From an uncultured Methanomassiliicoccales archaeon (lineage in GTDB: Archaea > Thermoplasmatota > Thermoplasmata > Methanomassiliicoccales > Methanomethylophilaceae): 64,000 nt of DNA. Made by a program: the position numbers and the translations under genes. The notes below the pieces were generated by a model. It made no database searches, was not told the DNA's origin, and saw only the letters and a program-made list of their open reading frames with translations. The stretch is taken from NCBI GenBank assembly GCA_949292635.1, contig CASEZY010000004.1, forward strand, positions 1-64,000, given 5' to 3'. The stretch's first letter is position 1; the number at the start of each line of letters is the position of its first letter. Shown here in pieces: positions 18,744-27,497 of this stretch.

Positions 18744-20150
18744 TCACATGGATTCTGCATCGTCAGCCACCAAGATTCCGTCAAGAAAGGACAGGTCATC
18801 CTTCACCCTGTCACGGGGGTCGATGGCATCCATGAACGAAGCTGCGAACAGTGGATAATGACGCACACCCTTCTCATCGACGAAGCAGTTCCGTGTCTCG
18901 AACATGATACCGTCGGTACCGTATTCCTTCATGACCCGGTTCAGAGAACGGCAGTTGCGGGAAGCGCCGGTCTTCACCTCGATCGCACACACCCTGCCAC
19001 CTACCACGGTGACGAAATCAACCTCCATGCGGGGATCGTCCTTCGAGAAGTACATGAGCCTGCGACCCTGTGCGTACAGGGCCTGAGCGATCGCATTCTC
19101 GCCGATGGCGCCTGAATTGACGCTCGGATCACCGAAGAAGCAATCCGTGAAAACCGAATCGTCATACCTCGACGTCAATATCCCACAGTCGAGAAGGTAA
19201 AGTTTGAAGATGTTGGACCTCACCCTCTCCTCCAATGGACTGCACGGTTCGGTTATGTTGATACATGACATGGTTATGGAAGCCGATGACAGCCACTCCA
19301 AGGCCGGAGCGTAGTAGAGGAACCCCGTACGCTTCACACCGGATCCGTTCCTGGGCACCTCCACCTTGCTGTACATGAATTTGCGGTTCTCCGATGCCAG
19401 CATCGCCGGGATGGAACGCAGGCAGGAAGCGGCCAGTAGCTTCACCGAATCGTCGGCATACTTGGAGATGTCGTCAAGATATCCGTTGAAGATTCCTTCG
19501 TGTATGGCGTGGACGTCAGTGACCATGTTCGTCTCCGCATACACCTTGACGGCCGCAGGCATGCCGCCGATGACCATGTAGCGGGAATACATCTTGGAGA
19601 ACGCCTGGTAATATGCATCCTTCACGCTCTCGCAGGAGGAGATGCTCGCCCTAACCTCTTCGATAACCTTGGGATCCACATTCATTGCCCAAAGGAACTC
19701 CTCGAAGTCCATCGGATGCATCAGGACAGACTCAACATATCCCATGGGAAGCAGGCGTACCTCCCTTATCCTCAGACAGAGGAGAGAGCCGGATGCCACG
19801 ATACGGTACCTGCCATCCGATGCGAGTGACTTCAATGCCGCACGCGCGTTGGGACACTCCTGGATCTCGTCGAAGAAGATCATCGTCCTTCCCGGAACGA
19901 ATCTGAAGTGACGATATACCACACTGAGACCGCCGATCACCGAATCGGCATCAAGCCCATCATTGAATGCTGAGGCAGCATCAGGACGGTCTGCAAAATT
20001 CACATGCAGGAACTGCTCTGCATAGATCCGTCTGCCGTACTCTGTCACCGAGTAGGTCTTGCCAACCTGCCTGGATCCCAGGATCATCAGGGCCGTTGCA
20101 CGCCCGGATTCGTCCCATTCCCTGATCGTCTCGGTGATCTTTCGACGCAT
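18744..20150 (-). CDS. AAA_14/DUF4143 family ATPase
   Basis: A 468-residue ATPase of a family common in archaea and gut bacteria and often duplicated. Walker A is GSRQVGKT (residues 25-32) and Walker B is MIFFDEIQECPNA. Then come RYRIVASGSLL and a C-terminal DUF4143 domain with a nuclease-like core, EVDFVTV...VCAIEVKTG. A winged-helix middle region is likely. The biological role is not established; toxin-like and DNA-linked roles have been suggested for relatives. A 32-bp tandem repeat array lies immediately upstream of its start codon (20177-20289) and may control it. Confidence 0.85.
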   Translation of the reverse strand: MRRKITETIREWDESGRATALMILGSRQVGKTYSVTEYGRRIYAEQFLHVNFADRPDAASAFNDGLDADSVIGGLSVVYRHFRFVPGRTMIFFDEIQECPNARAALKSLASDGRYRIVASGSLLCLRIREVRLLPMGYVESVLMHPMDFEEFLWAMNVDPKVIEEVRASISSCESVKDAYYQAFSKMYSRYMVIGGMPAAVKVYAETNMVTDVHAIHEGIFNGYLDDISKYADDSVKLLAASCLRSIPAMLASENRKFMYSKVEVPRNGSGVKRTGFLYYAPALEWLSSASITMSCINITEPCSPLEERVRSNIFKLYLLDCGILTSRYDDSVFTDCFFGDPSVNSGAIGENAIAQALYAQGRRLMYFSKDDPRMEVDFVTVVGGRVCAIEVKTGASRNCRSLNRVMKEYGTDGIMFETRNCFVDEKGVRHYPLFAASFMDAIDPRDRVKDDLSFLDGILVADDAESM

Positions 20151-20176
20151 GTCTGATGAACCACATCTACCTTTTT

Positions 20177-20289
20177 GAAATTTTCTGAGTTTTATTTCGG
20201 CTGATTTTGAAATTTTCTGAGATTTTTTTCAGCCTATTTAGAAATTTTCTGAGTTTTATTTCGACTGATTTTGAAATTTTCTGAGTTCC
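20177..20289. repeat. 32-bp tandem repeat array (three full units plus a partial)
   Basis: The core GAAATTTTCTGAG begins at 20177, 20209, 20241 and 20273, an exact 32-bp period, or about three helical turns. Between cores the sequence varies around TTTTATTTCGGCTGATTTT. Each core contains the near-palindrome GAAATTTTC. The array fills the gap between the divergent DUF4143 ATPase gene (start 20150) and the transporter operon (start 20374), and it is very AT-rich. It is too short and its spacers too similar for a CRISPR. Binding sites for a regulator or an iteron-like element are the simplest readings. Confidence 0.7.
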
Positions 20290-20373
20290 GTCGATTCTTC
20301 CCAAGAATGCGGAAATACATCCGCTTCGTTTAGGAAAACCAAGGATAAATACAGGTTGTGTGATGGGCGAAGC

Positions 20374-21297
20374 ATGAGAGCGATGGACACGGTCATGGAC
20401 CTGCGCATCTGGGTCGTTGGCGCCATCGTCATCAGTCTTCTGATAGACCCCCTGGGTATCGACAGCTCCACATTGATCATCATCGCACTGATGATACAGA
20501 TGACGCTGTCTCTTGACGGTCTCACCATCTCCAAGAGCGACTTCACCGAGCACGGCGGCGGATTGATCATGTCGGTCCTGCTGTGCTATGTGGTCAACAC
20601 CCTCGTAACACTGCTGTTCGGCCTGATCTACATCCAATCCAACCCGGAGATATGGCACGGATGGGTCATGCTCGCATCCATGCCCTGCGCGATATCGGTG
20701 GTCACCGCCGCCATCCTCGTCAGAGGGAACGTTGGTGCCGCAGTGATGGGTGTCACAGCCACCTACCTCGCCGGTGTCATACTCACACCCCTGATATCGC
20801 TAATGCTGCTGGGGGATGCGGTGGATCCCCTGGAGATCCTGCGGTACATCGTCCTGTTCATCGTCATCCCGGTGATCCTCTCCCGGCCGCTGAAGTATCT
20901 GCACCTTACCAGGAACATGAAGGTCCCGGTAATCAACTTCATGATGGCCCTGATGGTGTTCCTCTCTGTCAACGCCAACCACGGCTACATCATGGACAAC
21001 GTCTCCTTCGTTCTCACCGTCGCGGTAGTGGTGATCGCCAGGATCGCGGTGCTGCATCTGGTCACCAGGTTCATCGTGAGGAGGATCGGCTTCGGCAGGG
21101 ACACCACCACCGTGTACCTGGTCATCGGCGTGTGGAAGAACACCGGACTCTCGGTGTCCATGGCCATGATACTATTAGCCCCGGAAGCTGTGATACCGTG
21201 CTTCCTGTCCATAATCTTCGAATCCCTGTGGTTCTCCATGGTCACCCGTCAGAGGGGAAGTGATATACCCACTGAGACCGCTTCACAGACGTCATGA
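20374..21297 (+). CDS. Bile acid:sodium symporter (BASS)-like membrane protein
   Basis: A 307-residue membrane protein with about nine to ten hydrophobic segments. Its layout resembles the BASS/arsenite-permease-like superfamily: LMIQMTLSLDGLTISKSDF near the start, ASMPCAISVVTAAILVRGN in the middle, and VWKNTGLSVSMAMILL near the end. The substrate is unknown. A TATA-like GATAAATAC at about 20344-20352 lies 25 bp before the ATG at 20374, supporting this start and a leaderless mRNA. The stop overlaps the start of the next gene by 4 bp (ATGA), so it heads an operon with the PARIS-like pair. A transporter in that position is unusual. Confidence 0.7.
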   Translation: MRAMDTVMDLRIWVVGAIVISLLIDPLGIDSSTLIIIALMIQMTLSLDGLTISKSDFTEHGGGLIMSVLLCYVVNTLVTLLFGLIYIQSNPEIWHGWVMLASMPCAISVVTAAILVRGNVGAAVMGVTATYLAGVILTPLISLMLLGDAVDPLEILRYIVLFIVIPVILSRPLKYLHLTRNMKVPVINFMMALMVFLSVNANHGYIMDNVSFVLTVAVVVIARIAVLHLVTRFIVRRIGFGRDTTTVYLVIGVWKNTGLSVSMAMILLAPEAVIPCFLSIIFESLWFSMVTRQRGSDIPTETASQTS

Positions 21298-22322
21298 AGC
21301 TCATCTCCGCATCCGTCACCGGCCTGTTCGGCGTCTACGAGCACAGGATCGAGTTCGATCCGAAGGGGATCACGTTCGTTCATTCCACCAACGGCATGGG
21401 CAAGAGCGTGTTCCTCGGACTGATCTACGGCGTCCTGAGAGGTTACACCGAGACCGTCAGGAAGATCCCCTTCGATCGTTTGGACCTGGGTTTCGATGAT
21501 GGGTCCACACTGATCGTCGAGAGGGGCGACGACTTGCTGGTTCAGATGCAGAAGAACGAGCTGGAGGAGCGCCTCGGACAGTACGACCTGCAGACGATCC
21601 TCCCGGCCGTGTACATCTCGCCGGAGAGGCTCACCGTGAGAAGGCAGGACGGGCGGCTGATGTACGCCATCGATGTTTACTCCGAGGAGCTGGAGGACCG
21701 TTTCCTCACCGCGAAGGAGGAGACTGCCATCGACATCAATGATACGGACCCGGGAGAGGACATGAGCGACGCCGACATAGAGGCCAGGCTTGCGGACCTG
21801 AAGCCGAAGACCGATTTCATGTACTCCGCGGGACTGCGTATGAACCTTCCAGTGAGCCTGAGGATGACCCCTTCGAGATATGACATAAACAAGTCCCACG
21901 AGAACTACCTCAGACTCACCAGAGCCGTGGAAGAATACGTGGACGACTGCTACGAGTTGGCAGAATCCATCGTGGTGTTCCAGGACATAGTGAACTCCTT
22001 CTTCATCAACAAGAAGCTGGTCATCTCCAACGGTAAGATGCAGGTGGTAATGAACAACGGACGTACGATCCCGTTGGAAGTGCTGTCCTCCGGGGAGAAG
22101 CACATCATCGTCATATTCTACCGTCTGCTGTTCCAGACCCCCCACGGGGCCCTTTCGATCATCGACGAACCGGAGATATCGATTCACGTATCCTGGCAGC
22201 AGAGATTGGGAAGGGTGCTGATGGACGTGTGCAGGTTGAGGGACCTGCAGATCGTGGCAGCCACACATTCCCCGCAGGTCATCCACGACATGTGGGACCG
22301 GTCCAACGAGCTGAGGGCTTGA
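21294..22322 (+). CDS. ABC-type AAA ATPase, AriA-like (PARIS/OLD family)
   Basis: A 342-residue soluble ATPase of the AAA_15/AAA_21 (OLD-type) group without a fused TOPRIM domain. Walker A is STNGMGKS (residues 31-38, with S replacing the usual first G). The signature is LSSGEKH (264-270), Walker B is LSIIDEPEIS with D291-E292, and the switch histidine is in AATHSPQ (325). A charged coiled-coil-like insert lies between about 130 and 235. The next gene starts 2 bases after its stop and encodes a DUF4435 protein. ATPase plus DUF4435 is the composition of PARIS, in which AriA senses a phage protein and releases the toxic AriB nuclease. Family assignment is good; PARIS identity is an inference. 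Confidence 0.8.
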   Translation: MKLISASVTGLFGVYEHRIEFDPKGITFVHSTNGMGKSVFLGLIYGVLRGYTETVRKIPFDRLDLGFDDGSTLIVERGDDLLVQMQKNELEERLGQYDLQTILPAVYISPERLTVRRQDGRLMYAIDVYSEELEDRFLTAKEETAIDINDTDPGEDMSDADIEARLADLKPKTDFMYSAGLRMNLPVSLRMTPSRYDINKSHENYLRLTRAVEEYVDDCYELAESIVVFQDIVNSFFINKKLVISNGKMQVVMNNGRTIPLEVLSSGEKHIIVIFYRLLFQTPHGALSIIDEPEISIHVSWQQRLGRVLMDVCRLRDLQIVAATHSPQVIHDMWDRSNELRA

Positions 22323-22323
22323 C

Positions 22324-23193
22324 GTGCGCGAATACCTCACCTCCGCCGACGTCGCCAACACCGTTTGCATGATGAGGTCCGCCTTCAACGGCACGATCCT
22401 TGTTGTGGAAGGCATCACTGACTTCCGTCTCTACGGGAAATTCACCGTGGATGGCGAGGTGGAGATGGTCATCGCCCACAGCAAGGACAAGGTGAAGGAA
22501 TCCGTGCACACCTGCAACGGCTCCAGGGGAGACCGCAAGGTGCTCGGCATCACCGATTCCGACCTGGACATCCTGAAGCACGGGAGGTCAGAAGGGCCGG
22601 TGTTCGAGACCGACACCAGGGACGCGGAGTCCTTGATCGTGATGTCGGAGGCCTTCGACAGCGTATTGTGGGAGTACGGGGACAGGGAGAGCGTGAAGGA
22701 GTTCCGCGAGAGGTACGGTGACATACGCAAACGCGTGCTGGACGCCGCATACCCTGTGGGATTGCTTATGTACATCAGCAGCAAGCGCTCCCTCAGCCTC
22801 TCGTTCAAGGACCTGGACTTCGGGAGGTTCATCGATTCCCGTTCGCTGTCCTGCGACACCGGCTCGCTGATCCGCGAGGTATTGGGGAACACCAAGTACC
22901 GCCGCACCGACAGCGCTTCCCTCAGGGGTATGCTGTCCGACGAGATGAGACGCAACCATCCTCCGGAATCCGTCTGCCGGGGGCACGACCTGGTGGATGT
23001 CCTTGTCATAGGGTTCAGGGAGACCTTCGGCGCCTACAACTCCAAGGACATACGCTCCGGGGAGTTGGGAGGGGCGCTGAGGATGGCCTACGACCTGCGC
23101 ATGTTCTCTCAGACCGATCTGTACAAGGACACCATGAGCTGGTGCAAGAAGCAGCATCTGGCTCTTTGGAGGGAATATGATACCCAAGCGTGA
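22324..23193 (+). CDS. DUF4435 (TOPRIM-like) protein, AriB-like
   Basis: A 289-residue protein with the DUF4435 pattern. ILVVEGITDFRLYGKF has the TOPRIM glutamate E29, KVLGITDSDLDIL has the D78-x-D80 pair, and VFETDTRDAESLIVM is the conserved TD...D-E block. In PARIS, the DUF4435 subunit AriB is the effector nuclease (tRNA cleavage has been shown for one bacterial system), held inactive by the ATPase AriA. All the acidic residues expected for metal binding are present. The start is GTG one base after the ATPase stop, so the two are tightly coupled. The 3' end overlaps the methyltransferase gene by 17 bp. Confidence 0.78.
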   Translation: MREYLTSADVANTVCMMRSAFNGTILVVEGITDFRLYGKFTVDGEVEMVIAHSKDKVKESVHTCNGSRGDRKVLGITDSDLDILKHGRSEGPVFETDTRDAESLIVMSEAFDSVLWEYGDRESVKEFRERYGDIRKRVLDAAYPVGLLMYISSKRSLSLSFKDLDFGRFIDSRSLSCDTGSLIREVLGNTKYRRTDSASLRGMLSDEMRRNHPPESVCRGHDLVDVLVIGFRETFGAYNSKDIRSGELGGALRMAYDLRMFSQTDLYKDTMSWCKKQHLALWREYDTQA

Positions 23194-23929
23194 TCCAGGC
23201 TACTGGGACAGATACGCCAAGGACTATTCCTCGTTCCAGCAGGGCAACATGCCCGAGAGGATCGTCGAGACCCTCTTCCAGATAGGATATCTGGATAGCG
23301 ACTTCTCGGTGCTGGAGGTCGGTTCTGGACCGGGGACGTACTCGCTGGCACTCTCGCCAAGGGTGAGGATACTCACATGCATGGACTCATCGGACAGCAT
23401 GCTCGACATCCTCTTCTCCAGAGCAAGGGAGAAGGGATACGGCAACATCGAACGCTTCCATCAGGATTGGGGTGCATACACCCCCAAGAAGGGGTATGCG
23501 GCCTGCATCGCCACCTTATGCCCGGGAACGGAGACACCGGAATCTTTGCAGAGGATGGAAGATGCGGCAAGGGAGAGCTGTGCCATCGTCCACTGGGTCC
23601 GCAACGGCGGGGACGACCTGAGGACGGAGATCTGGAAGGGACTCGGTTACGAGGGCTGGGCGGACCGCTCCCGCTTCGACTCCGCCGTGGAATGGCTGGA
23701 GAGGAACGGGAGGGACCCGGAGATAAGGATATTCAAGGAGAGAGTCGCAGCGGAGATACCCGTGGATGAGGTCATCGAAAAGGAGTGCTCCGCCCTACGC
23801 GCAAGCGGCATCGAAGGCGGGGAGGACATCGTCCGCAGGATCGTGCTGGCACATTCAGTGGACGGGGTGTACGCATACGACAGCGAGAACTCCCTCAGAC
23901 TGATCTGCTGGAGGCCGGTCAGCGAATGA
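23177..23929 (+). CDS. Class I SAM-dependent methyltransferase
   Basis: A 250-residue methyltransferase. The N-terminal segment YWDRYAKDYSSFQ and motif I, VLEVGSGPGTYSLAL, show the Rossmann-type SAM-binding fold; MDSSDSML follows as the acidic loop region. Small molecules and proteins are both possible substrates. Its start lies inside the DUF4435 gene, so it is the last member of the four-gene operon. It could be a functional part of the suspected defence cassette or simply co-transcribed. It converges on xseB with an 11-bp overlap. Confidence 0.8.
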   Translation: MIPKRDPGYWDRYAKDYSSFQQGNMPERIVETLFQIGYLDSDFSVLEVGSGPGTYSLALSPRVRILTCMDSSDSMLDILFSRAREKGYGNIERFHQDWGAYTPKKGYAACIATLCPGTETPESLQRMEDAARESCAIVHWVRNGGDDLRTEIWKGLGYEGWADRSRFDSAVEWLERNGRDPEIRIFKERVAAEIPVDEVIEKECSALRASGIEGGEDIVRRIVLAHSVDGVYAYDSENSLRLICWRPVSE

Positions 23930-24155
23930 CGAGGTCCTCTTTCTTCACGCCGTCGGCGTCCTCCATGATCGCCTGGACGCGGCGCTCGCTCTGTTCGAGG
24001 ATGCTCCTACACCTGTCACGAAGGACAACAGCCTTCTCGTAGACCTCGATGCTCTTGTCCAGGTCCAATGTGCCGCTCTCCAGCAGGTCGACCAGCTCGT
24101 TCAACTTGGCAAGGCTCTCCTCGAAGGTCATCTCCTCGGGCTTCTTCTCATCCAT
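23919..24155 (-). CDS. xseB: Exodeoxyribonuclease VII small subunit
   Basis: A 78-residue helical protein with the family pattern MTFEESLAKLNELVDLLESG...LDKSIEVYEKAV. Several copies wrap the large subunit XseA to form ExoVII, which degrades single-stranded DNA from both ends. Its start overlaps the end of xseA by 8 bp, so the two are translated together. ExoVII is mainly bacterial but known in some methanogens, probably by old gene transfer. Confidence 0.92.
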   Translation of the reverse strand: MDEKKPEEMTFEESLAKLNELVDLLESGTLDLDKSIEVYEKAVVLRDRCRSILEQSERRVQAIMEDADGVKKEDLVIR

Positions 24156-25482
24156 CCGTCCTCACTTCCTTTATCTCTGCGGCCGCGGAACCGTCCCTCA
24201 TGCGGACGGTCACCCTGTCCCCGGGGGACAGCATGGCTGCGGACGTGACCGCCCGTCCGGAGCCGTCTGCTATGTAGCTGTATCCTCTCCCCAACACGTT
24301 GGCCGGGTTGTCAGACCTCAACCTCTCCGACAGTGCGTTCAGAGAAGCGGTCCTGCGCTCCATGAGTCTAGACACGGATGACACGGACCTCTCGGAGAGA
24401 CCGTCGAGGGTACCCTCCAATCTGAGGATGGTATCGTAGGCGCGTCTGGGGTCCAGACGACCGTCAGCCCTGGCGAATGAGGCGTGGGCATCCGATACCC
24501 CCCGCTCGACACGGGAACGGACCATGGTCCACCTGGATTCCACCTCGGAGCGGCGGTTCTGTATGTCCGCCAGGGCGGCCTCCGGCCTGAGCCTTGAGTC
24601 ATACAGAGCGAAGCGGGACCTCATGCGCTCGGTGACGCCTCTCAGAGCACGGACCATCCTCATCTCCAGGGACTCGATGTTCCGCTCCTCGCCCTCCTTC
24701 TCCTGGGTGGCGATGGTGGCCGCCATGGTGGGGGTCTCCGCGTAGCGGTCGGCGGCACGGTCCGTCAGGGACTTGTCGGTGGCATGCCCCACTGCCGATA
24801 TCACCGGCGCCTTTGATGCGCAGACTGCCCTCACGACCATCTCGGAATTGAACGCGGAGAGGTCATCGGCAGATCCGCCGCCCCTTCCGACTATGATCAC
24901 ATCCACACCCACCTTGTTCAGCAACTCGATCCCCCTGACTATGGAGGCGTCGGCCCCCTCGCCCTGCACCTGTGCCGGCGCCAGGAGAATATCTGCGGGG
25001 AACCTGCGGGATGCGGTGTCTATGATGTCCTTGATCACAGCCCCGGTGCGGGAGGTGACCACGCCGATAACCTTCGGATATCTTGGAACGGGGCGCTTCC
25101 TCTCGGCATCGAACAGCCCCTCCTTCAGTAGTTTGGCTGTCAGTTCCTCCAGGGCCTTCTGCAATTCACCCTTGCCGTAGGGTGCCATGCCCAGGATGTT
25201 GAAGCTGAGACTGCCGCGGGGGCTGTAGAAGGACACTCCGCCGAAGGCTGCCACAACCATGCCCACCGCCGGCTTGAACGTCAGACGCGAGGCTGCGGAA
25301 CGGAACAATGTGCATGAAAGGGCTGCGGAATCATCCTTGAGGGTGAGATACACATGCCCGGAGGAAGCCACCTTGTATTCGGAGATCTCCCCGACCACGG
25401 TGATGTCACTGAGGCCGGGGGCGAAGCCGAGGGCCTGTTTGACCCTCTCGTTGAACTGGCTCACGGTGATCTCGCCGGACAT
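24148..25482 (-). CDS. xseA: Exodeoxyribonuclease VII large subunit
   Basis: The catalytic subunit of ExoVII, 444 residues. An N-terminal OB-fold (ITVVGEISEYKVASSGHVYLTLKD) binds DNA. The nuclease domain has VIGVVTSRTGAVIKDI and the family hallmark DVIIVGRGGGSADDL, then SAVGHATDKSLTDRAAD. A long helical region binds XseB, and the C-terminal strand module includes VLGRGYSYI. The ATG at 25482 gives the usual N-terminus MSGEITVSQFNERV. A TATA-like ATATAT at about 25506-25511 lies 25 bp upstream, so the longer upstream frame is rejected. Confidence 0.93.
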   Translation of the reverse strand: MSGEITVSQFNERVKQALGFAPGLSDITVVGEISEYKVASSGHVYLTLKDDSAALSCTLFRSAASRLTFKPAVGMVVAAFGGVSFYSPRGSLSFNILGMAPYGKGELQKALEELTAKLLKEGLFDAERKRPVPRYPKVIGVVTSRTGAVIKDIIDTASRRFPADILLAPAQVQGEGADASIVRGIELLNKVGVDVIIVGRGGGSADDLSAFNSEMVVRAVCASKAPVISAVGHATDKSLTDRAADRYAETPTMAATIATQEKEGEERNIESLEMRMVRALRGVTERMRSRFALYDSRLRPEAALADIQNRRSEVESRWTMVRSRVERGVSDAHASFARADGRLDPRRAYDTILRLEGTLDGLSERSVSSVSRLMERRTASLNALSERLRSDNPANVLGRGYSYIADGSGRAVTSAAMLSPGDRVTVRMRDGSAAAEIKEVRTDG

Positions 25483-25574
25483 CGGACGTCCAACGATTAT
25501 GAACGATATATCGGTTTTGAGGATTCGATGGGTATGCGACAAGGGCCTTTCCCAATAGACCCCTGATAAATGTC

Positions 25575-26660
25575 TCACGCCCTTCTTACGGAGACCTTCC
25601 CGGCCAACCAATCCGCGGCCACCCATAATGCGGATGCTGCGATGAAGAAAAGACCCAGATACAACATCGAGTCGCCATACGACAGCGCTGTGTTCACATC
25701 CATGGCGGACCTCATACCGGTGATCGCGTATGTCATCGGAAGTATGGCGCCGAAGAACCTGAGGATGTCATTTAACAGGTAGTTGGGGATCAGGCCGCCG
25801 GAGACCAGGGCCATGATGGTGGTGGCCACCGTCGCCACAGCCATAGACGAATATACGCTGTTAGATAGGATGGAGAATAGCATTGCCAACGGCACCGCCG
25901 CGACCACAGAGAGCATGATGGGCGGGATCAGCGCCGGTGTAAATAATATGGGATAGAACATGGACATGATCATGGTCGCGAAGACCGAACAGACGGCAGC
26001 CGGGACCATGACCCAGATCACCTGTGACACCAGCCACTCCCATCTCCTCAGACAGGTGTTCCACATAAGGGGGCTGAGGTTGGATACGCGGACGGTATAC
26101 TGCATCGAGATTATGGTGCCGAGGACCACCTGCATGAGGACTGCGGCAAGGACCGTTGGATAATACGTGTCGTACAACGAGTCTCCGCCGGTGCCTATCG
26201 TTCCTAAGTCGAAGTAGGCCTGAGGCATGCCGACAGGTATCAATGACGGATTGGTCTGGACCCACACATTCACCATGGTGATCCCACCGTCGTAATGCAG
26301 CACAAGACCCAGATCGTCGGGGTAGCTGTCCCATGCCCAGTCCTCGAAGCCGTCGGGTATCACCAGGAGGAATACCGCATCTCTGCCCACCACCTGTTCG
26401 GGGTCGGCGTCCCGGTCCACCATCACCACCCGGTATTCCTCTCCCAATTCCTGTATCAATCTGTTGGACAGCGACGAATCATCCAGGTCCTGGACGTGAA
26501 GGCTCATCACCTCGTTGTCCGCGAATGCGATTAGCAATCCGGCGAAGATCGAGACGACGACAGGTATGACGATCATCCATGCGATGGCACTCTTCGAACC
26601 GAAGACGGTCCGAAGGGATGTGGCCGCCGACGAGATGATCCTGGAGACCGAACCGTTCAT
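25575..26660 (-). CDS. ABC-2 type transporter permease
   Basis: The membrane subunit of an ABC exporter, 361 residues. One N-terminal helix (about residues 27-46) is followed by an outside domain of about 120 residues. Five more helices lie in the C-terminal half, the pattern of the ABC-2/YhgE-like family. It works with the ATPase encoded immediately before it (4-bp ATGA overlap). The cargo is unknown; a drug, lipid or peptide is typical. Confidence 0.82.
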   Translation of the reverse strand: MNGSVSRIISSAATSLRTVFGSKSAIAWMIVIPVVVSIFAGLLIAFADNEVMSLHVQDLDDSSLSNRLIQELGEEYRVVMVDRDADPEQVVGRDAVFLLVIPDGFEDWAWDSYPDDLGLVLHYDGGITMVNVWVQTNPSLIPVGMPQAYFDLGTIGTGGDSLYDTYYPTVLAAVLMQVVLGTIISMQYTVRVSNLSPLMWNTCLRRWEWLVSQVIWVMVPAAVCSVFATMIMSMFYPILFTPALIPPIMLSVVAAVPLAMLFSILSNSVYSSMAVATVATTIMALVSGGLIPNYLLNDILRFFGAILPMTYAITGMRSAMDVNTALSYGDSMLYLGLFFIAASALWVAADWLAGKVSVRRA

Positions 26661-27463
26661 CTCTGCCCTCCAGATATCACCGATATCCTTTCCTCGGATA
26701 TCCCGGCGGAACGGAGTGTGACCAACGTCTCCGTAAGTTCGAATGTGCTGAGCGGCCCCAGGACTGCAAAATCGCCGTCCGATTCAGCGCCCAGATCGGA
26801 CAGGATTGATCTGTCGACGGGTTCCCTGATCCTGACGATGTGGGAATCGATACCCATGGCATCCTTCAGTTCTATGCCCCGTTGGCTGAGCACGGCGATG
26901 GCATCCGAATACATCATCGCCTCGGTACGGTCGTGGGTAGAGAGGATCACGGTGATCCCTTCCGACGTCAGCGAACGGAGCAATTCCCATATCTCCGCCC
27001 TGGCCTCCGGATCGAGGCCGGTCATCGGCTCGTCCATCAGCAGTATGTCCGGACTTCCGCACAGCGTGCATGCGATGCATACCCGCCTGCGATACCCTCC
27101 CGAAAGGATATGGTAGAGAACTCCGGCGTAAGAGTCGACGCCTGCCAACCTCATGATCTCGTCCGAATCTTCACGTCCGAACAGCTTGGCGAAGTAGGAT
27201 ATGTTCTGACGCACGGTTAACCTCTCGAACGCCTCCATCCTCTGGGGGAGCAGCAGCACCTTGCCGTCTATCCCGACGGTACCGGAATCCGCCGAACGGA
27301 TGCCGGCAAGAATCTCGAGCAGGGTGGATTTACCCACACCGTTCGGTCCGATCAATGAGATCAGTGTTCCCGCGGGGATCTCCAGCGATTCCACATCAAG
27401 GACCACGCTGCCGTCGTAGGACTTCTTCAGCCCCTCTATCCGGATGACGGTGTCGGCGTTCAT
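26657..27463 (-). CDS. ABC transporter ATP-binding protein
   Basis: The cytoplasmic ATPase of the same exporter, 268 residues. Walker A is GPNGVGKST and the Q-loop region is LLLPQRMEAFERLTV. The signature is LSGGYRRRV and Walker B is LLMDEPMTGLDPEA, followed by the switch histidine in STHDRTEA. The C-terminal 60 residues are a short accessory region. It begins just after a C/T-rich tract that follows the large surface-protein gene. Confidence 0.88.
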   Translation of the reverse strand: MNADTVIRIEGLKKSYDGSVVLDVESLEIPAGTLISLIGPNGVGKSTLLEILAGIRSADSGTVGIDGKVLLLPQRMEAFERLTVRQNISYFAKLFGREDSDEIMRLAGVDSYAGVLYHILSGGYRRRVCIACTLCGSPDILLMDEPMTGLDPEARAEIWELLRSLTSEGITVILSTHDRTEAMMYSDAIAVLSQRGIELKDAMGIDSHIVRIREPVDRSILSDLGAESDGDFAVLGPLSTFELTETLVTLRSAGISEERISVISGGQR

Positions 27464-27466
27464 GAT

Positions 27467-27490
27467 AAAAAAGGGGAAAGGGGAAAGGGG
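27467..27490 (-). terminator. Pyrimidine tract between surface-protein and ABC genes
   Basis: On the coding (minus) strand the sequence after the surface-protein stop is three CCCC blocks separated by TTT, then a run of six T (27467-27472). T runs of this kind terminate archaeal transcription, so this probably ends the surface-protein mRNA. The opposite strand carries three GGGG blocks, one fewer than a standard intramolecular quadruplex needs. Confidence 0.5.
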
Positions 27491-27497
27491 TTTGAGT

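Noticed and set aside
20177-20289. CRISPR array
   Set aside because: The intervals between cores are only about 19 bp and resemble each other; there is no cas gene nearby.
27473-27490. G-quadruplex on the plus strand
   Set aside because: There are only three G4 runs; a standard intramolecular quadruplex needs four. The opposite-strand T tract is a simpler explanation.
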